Positions 13,878-14,190 of a stretch of DNA of 14,190 nucleotides are shown piece after piece. Both the position numbers and the translations under genes were made by a program. Numbering within the stretch: the stretch's first letter is position 1; each line of letters begins with the position of its first letter. The DNA is from DAOMOP01 sp035444405 (GTDB lineage Bacteria; Pseudomonadota; Gammaproteobacteria; Burkholderiales; Rhodocyclaceae). The stretch lies in NCBI GenBank assembly GCA_035444405.1, contig DAOMOP010000099.1, positions 1 through 14,190 on the forward strand, given 5' to 3'. The notes below the pieces were generated by a model that made no database searches, had not been told where the DNA came from, and worked only from the letters and a program-made list of their open reading frames with translations.

Positions 13878-14190
13878 CTACTCGTAGCGGATCTCGAGCA
13901 CCTCGATCTCGCGCGGGCCGGCCGGGCTCGTGAAGCGCACGACGTCGCCTTCGCGCGCCTTCAGCAGCGCTCGCGCGAGCGGCGAGATCCAGCTGATGCG
14001 CCCGCTGCCGGCGTCGGCCTCGTCGACGCCGACGATCTGCCAGGTCTGCTCGTTGCCGCCGGCGACGTCGCCTATGGTCACCGTCGCACCGAAGAACACC
14101 TGTTCGATGCCTTGCTGGCGCTCCGGATCGACGACCTCGGCGCTCTCGATGCGCTTGATCAGGAAGCGGATGCGGCGGTCGATCTCGCGC
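13878..14190 (-). CDS. greB: Transcription elongation factor GreB, C-terminal part
   Basis: The gene enters from the right edge; the last 103 codons plus a TAG stop are visible. The start of the visible part reads REIDRRIRFLIKRIESAEVV then DPERQQGIEQVFFGATVTI, matching the hinge between the N-terminal coiled coil and the C-terminal FKBP-like domain of GreB. Next come IVGVDEADAGSGRISWISP and LARALLKAREGDVVRF, close to the GreB pattern I-V-G-x-D-E ... S-P-x-A-R-A-L-L-K. GreB binds the RNA polymerase secondary channel and stimulates cleavage of backtracked RNA. GreB is favoured over GreA by the R-R-I/V-R-F/Y-L-x-K-R segment. The acidic-tip coiled coil is outside the window. Confidence 0.88.
   Translation of the reverse strand, partial: REIDRRIRFLIKRIESAEVVDPERQQGIEQVFFGATVTIGDVAGGNEQTWQIVGVDEADAGSGRISWISPLARALLKAREGDVVRFTSPAGPREIEVLEIRYE

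Noticed and set aside
1..14190. CRISPR arrays, tRNA or rRNA genes
   Set aside because: No regularly spaced repeats, no cloverleaf-like GTTCRA motif with acceptor pairing, and no rRNA signature were noticed on reading either strand.

Overview
The window is a GC-rich (roughly two-thirds G+C) proteobacterial chromosome segment. An HtpG N-terminus, a GreB C-terminus, a flagellar sigma-28-type promoter in front of a chemoreceptor and cbb3-oxidase parts together suggest a motile, respiring beta- or gammaproteobacterium. A Rhodocyclales-like betaproteobacterium is my best guess, but no marker here fixes the taxon.

Left end, minus strand (1-2055): the start of htpG with a near-perfect sigma-32 promoter; a periplasmic rhodanese-type sulfurtransferase; and an intact gene for an IS1595/ISXO2-type transposase-like protein. 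The last keeps its zinc ribbon and scaffold but appears to have lost its catalytic acidic residues.

Centre, plus strand (2248-9000): two linked blocks. The first encodes three exported proteins: a blue-copper-like protein, a Tat-type calcineurin-like metallophosphoesterase, and a small monoheme SoxA/TsdA-like cytochrome c. A strong hairpin separates it from the second block, a rearranged cbb3-type oxidase. This has a divergent CcoN; a CcoO fused to two further cytochrome c domains (three hemes); a CcoS-like protein; a stand-alone membrane anchor resembling the N-terminus of CcoP; and two tiny one-helix proteins, one shaped like CcoM. CcoP therefore appears to be split: its hemes are fused to CcoO and its anchor is a separate small protein.

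Right-centre, plus strand (9059-12028): genes for a DsbD_2/TauE-SafE-like membrane protein and a CcoI/CopA-type copper ATPase, the usual copper-supply partners of cbb3 oxidases. As written, the first has one reading-frame break and the second has two. Either copper delivery is decaying here, or the assembly has errors in this stretch.

Right end, minus strand (12018-14190): a single-Cache chemoreceptor with a sigma-28-like promoter and, beyond it, the C-terminal part of GreB. The chemoreceptor and ATPase genes converge and overlap by 11 bases.

Working model (inference): periplasmic electrons pass through the copper protein and/or small cytochrome to the triheme CcoO-P fusion and then to the heme b/b3-CuB centre of CcoN, with copper supplied by the TauE/SafE-like protein and ATPase. 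The role of the phosphoesterase is unknown. There is no gene-free stretch longer than 300 bases. I see no tRNA, rRNA, CRISPR array or complete insertion sequence.
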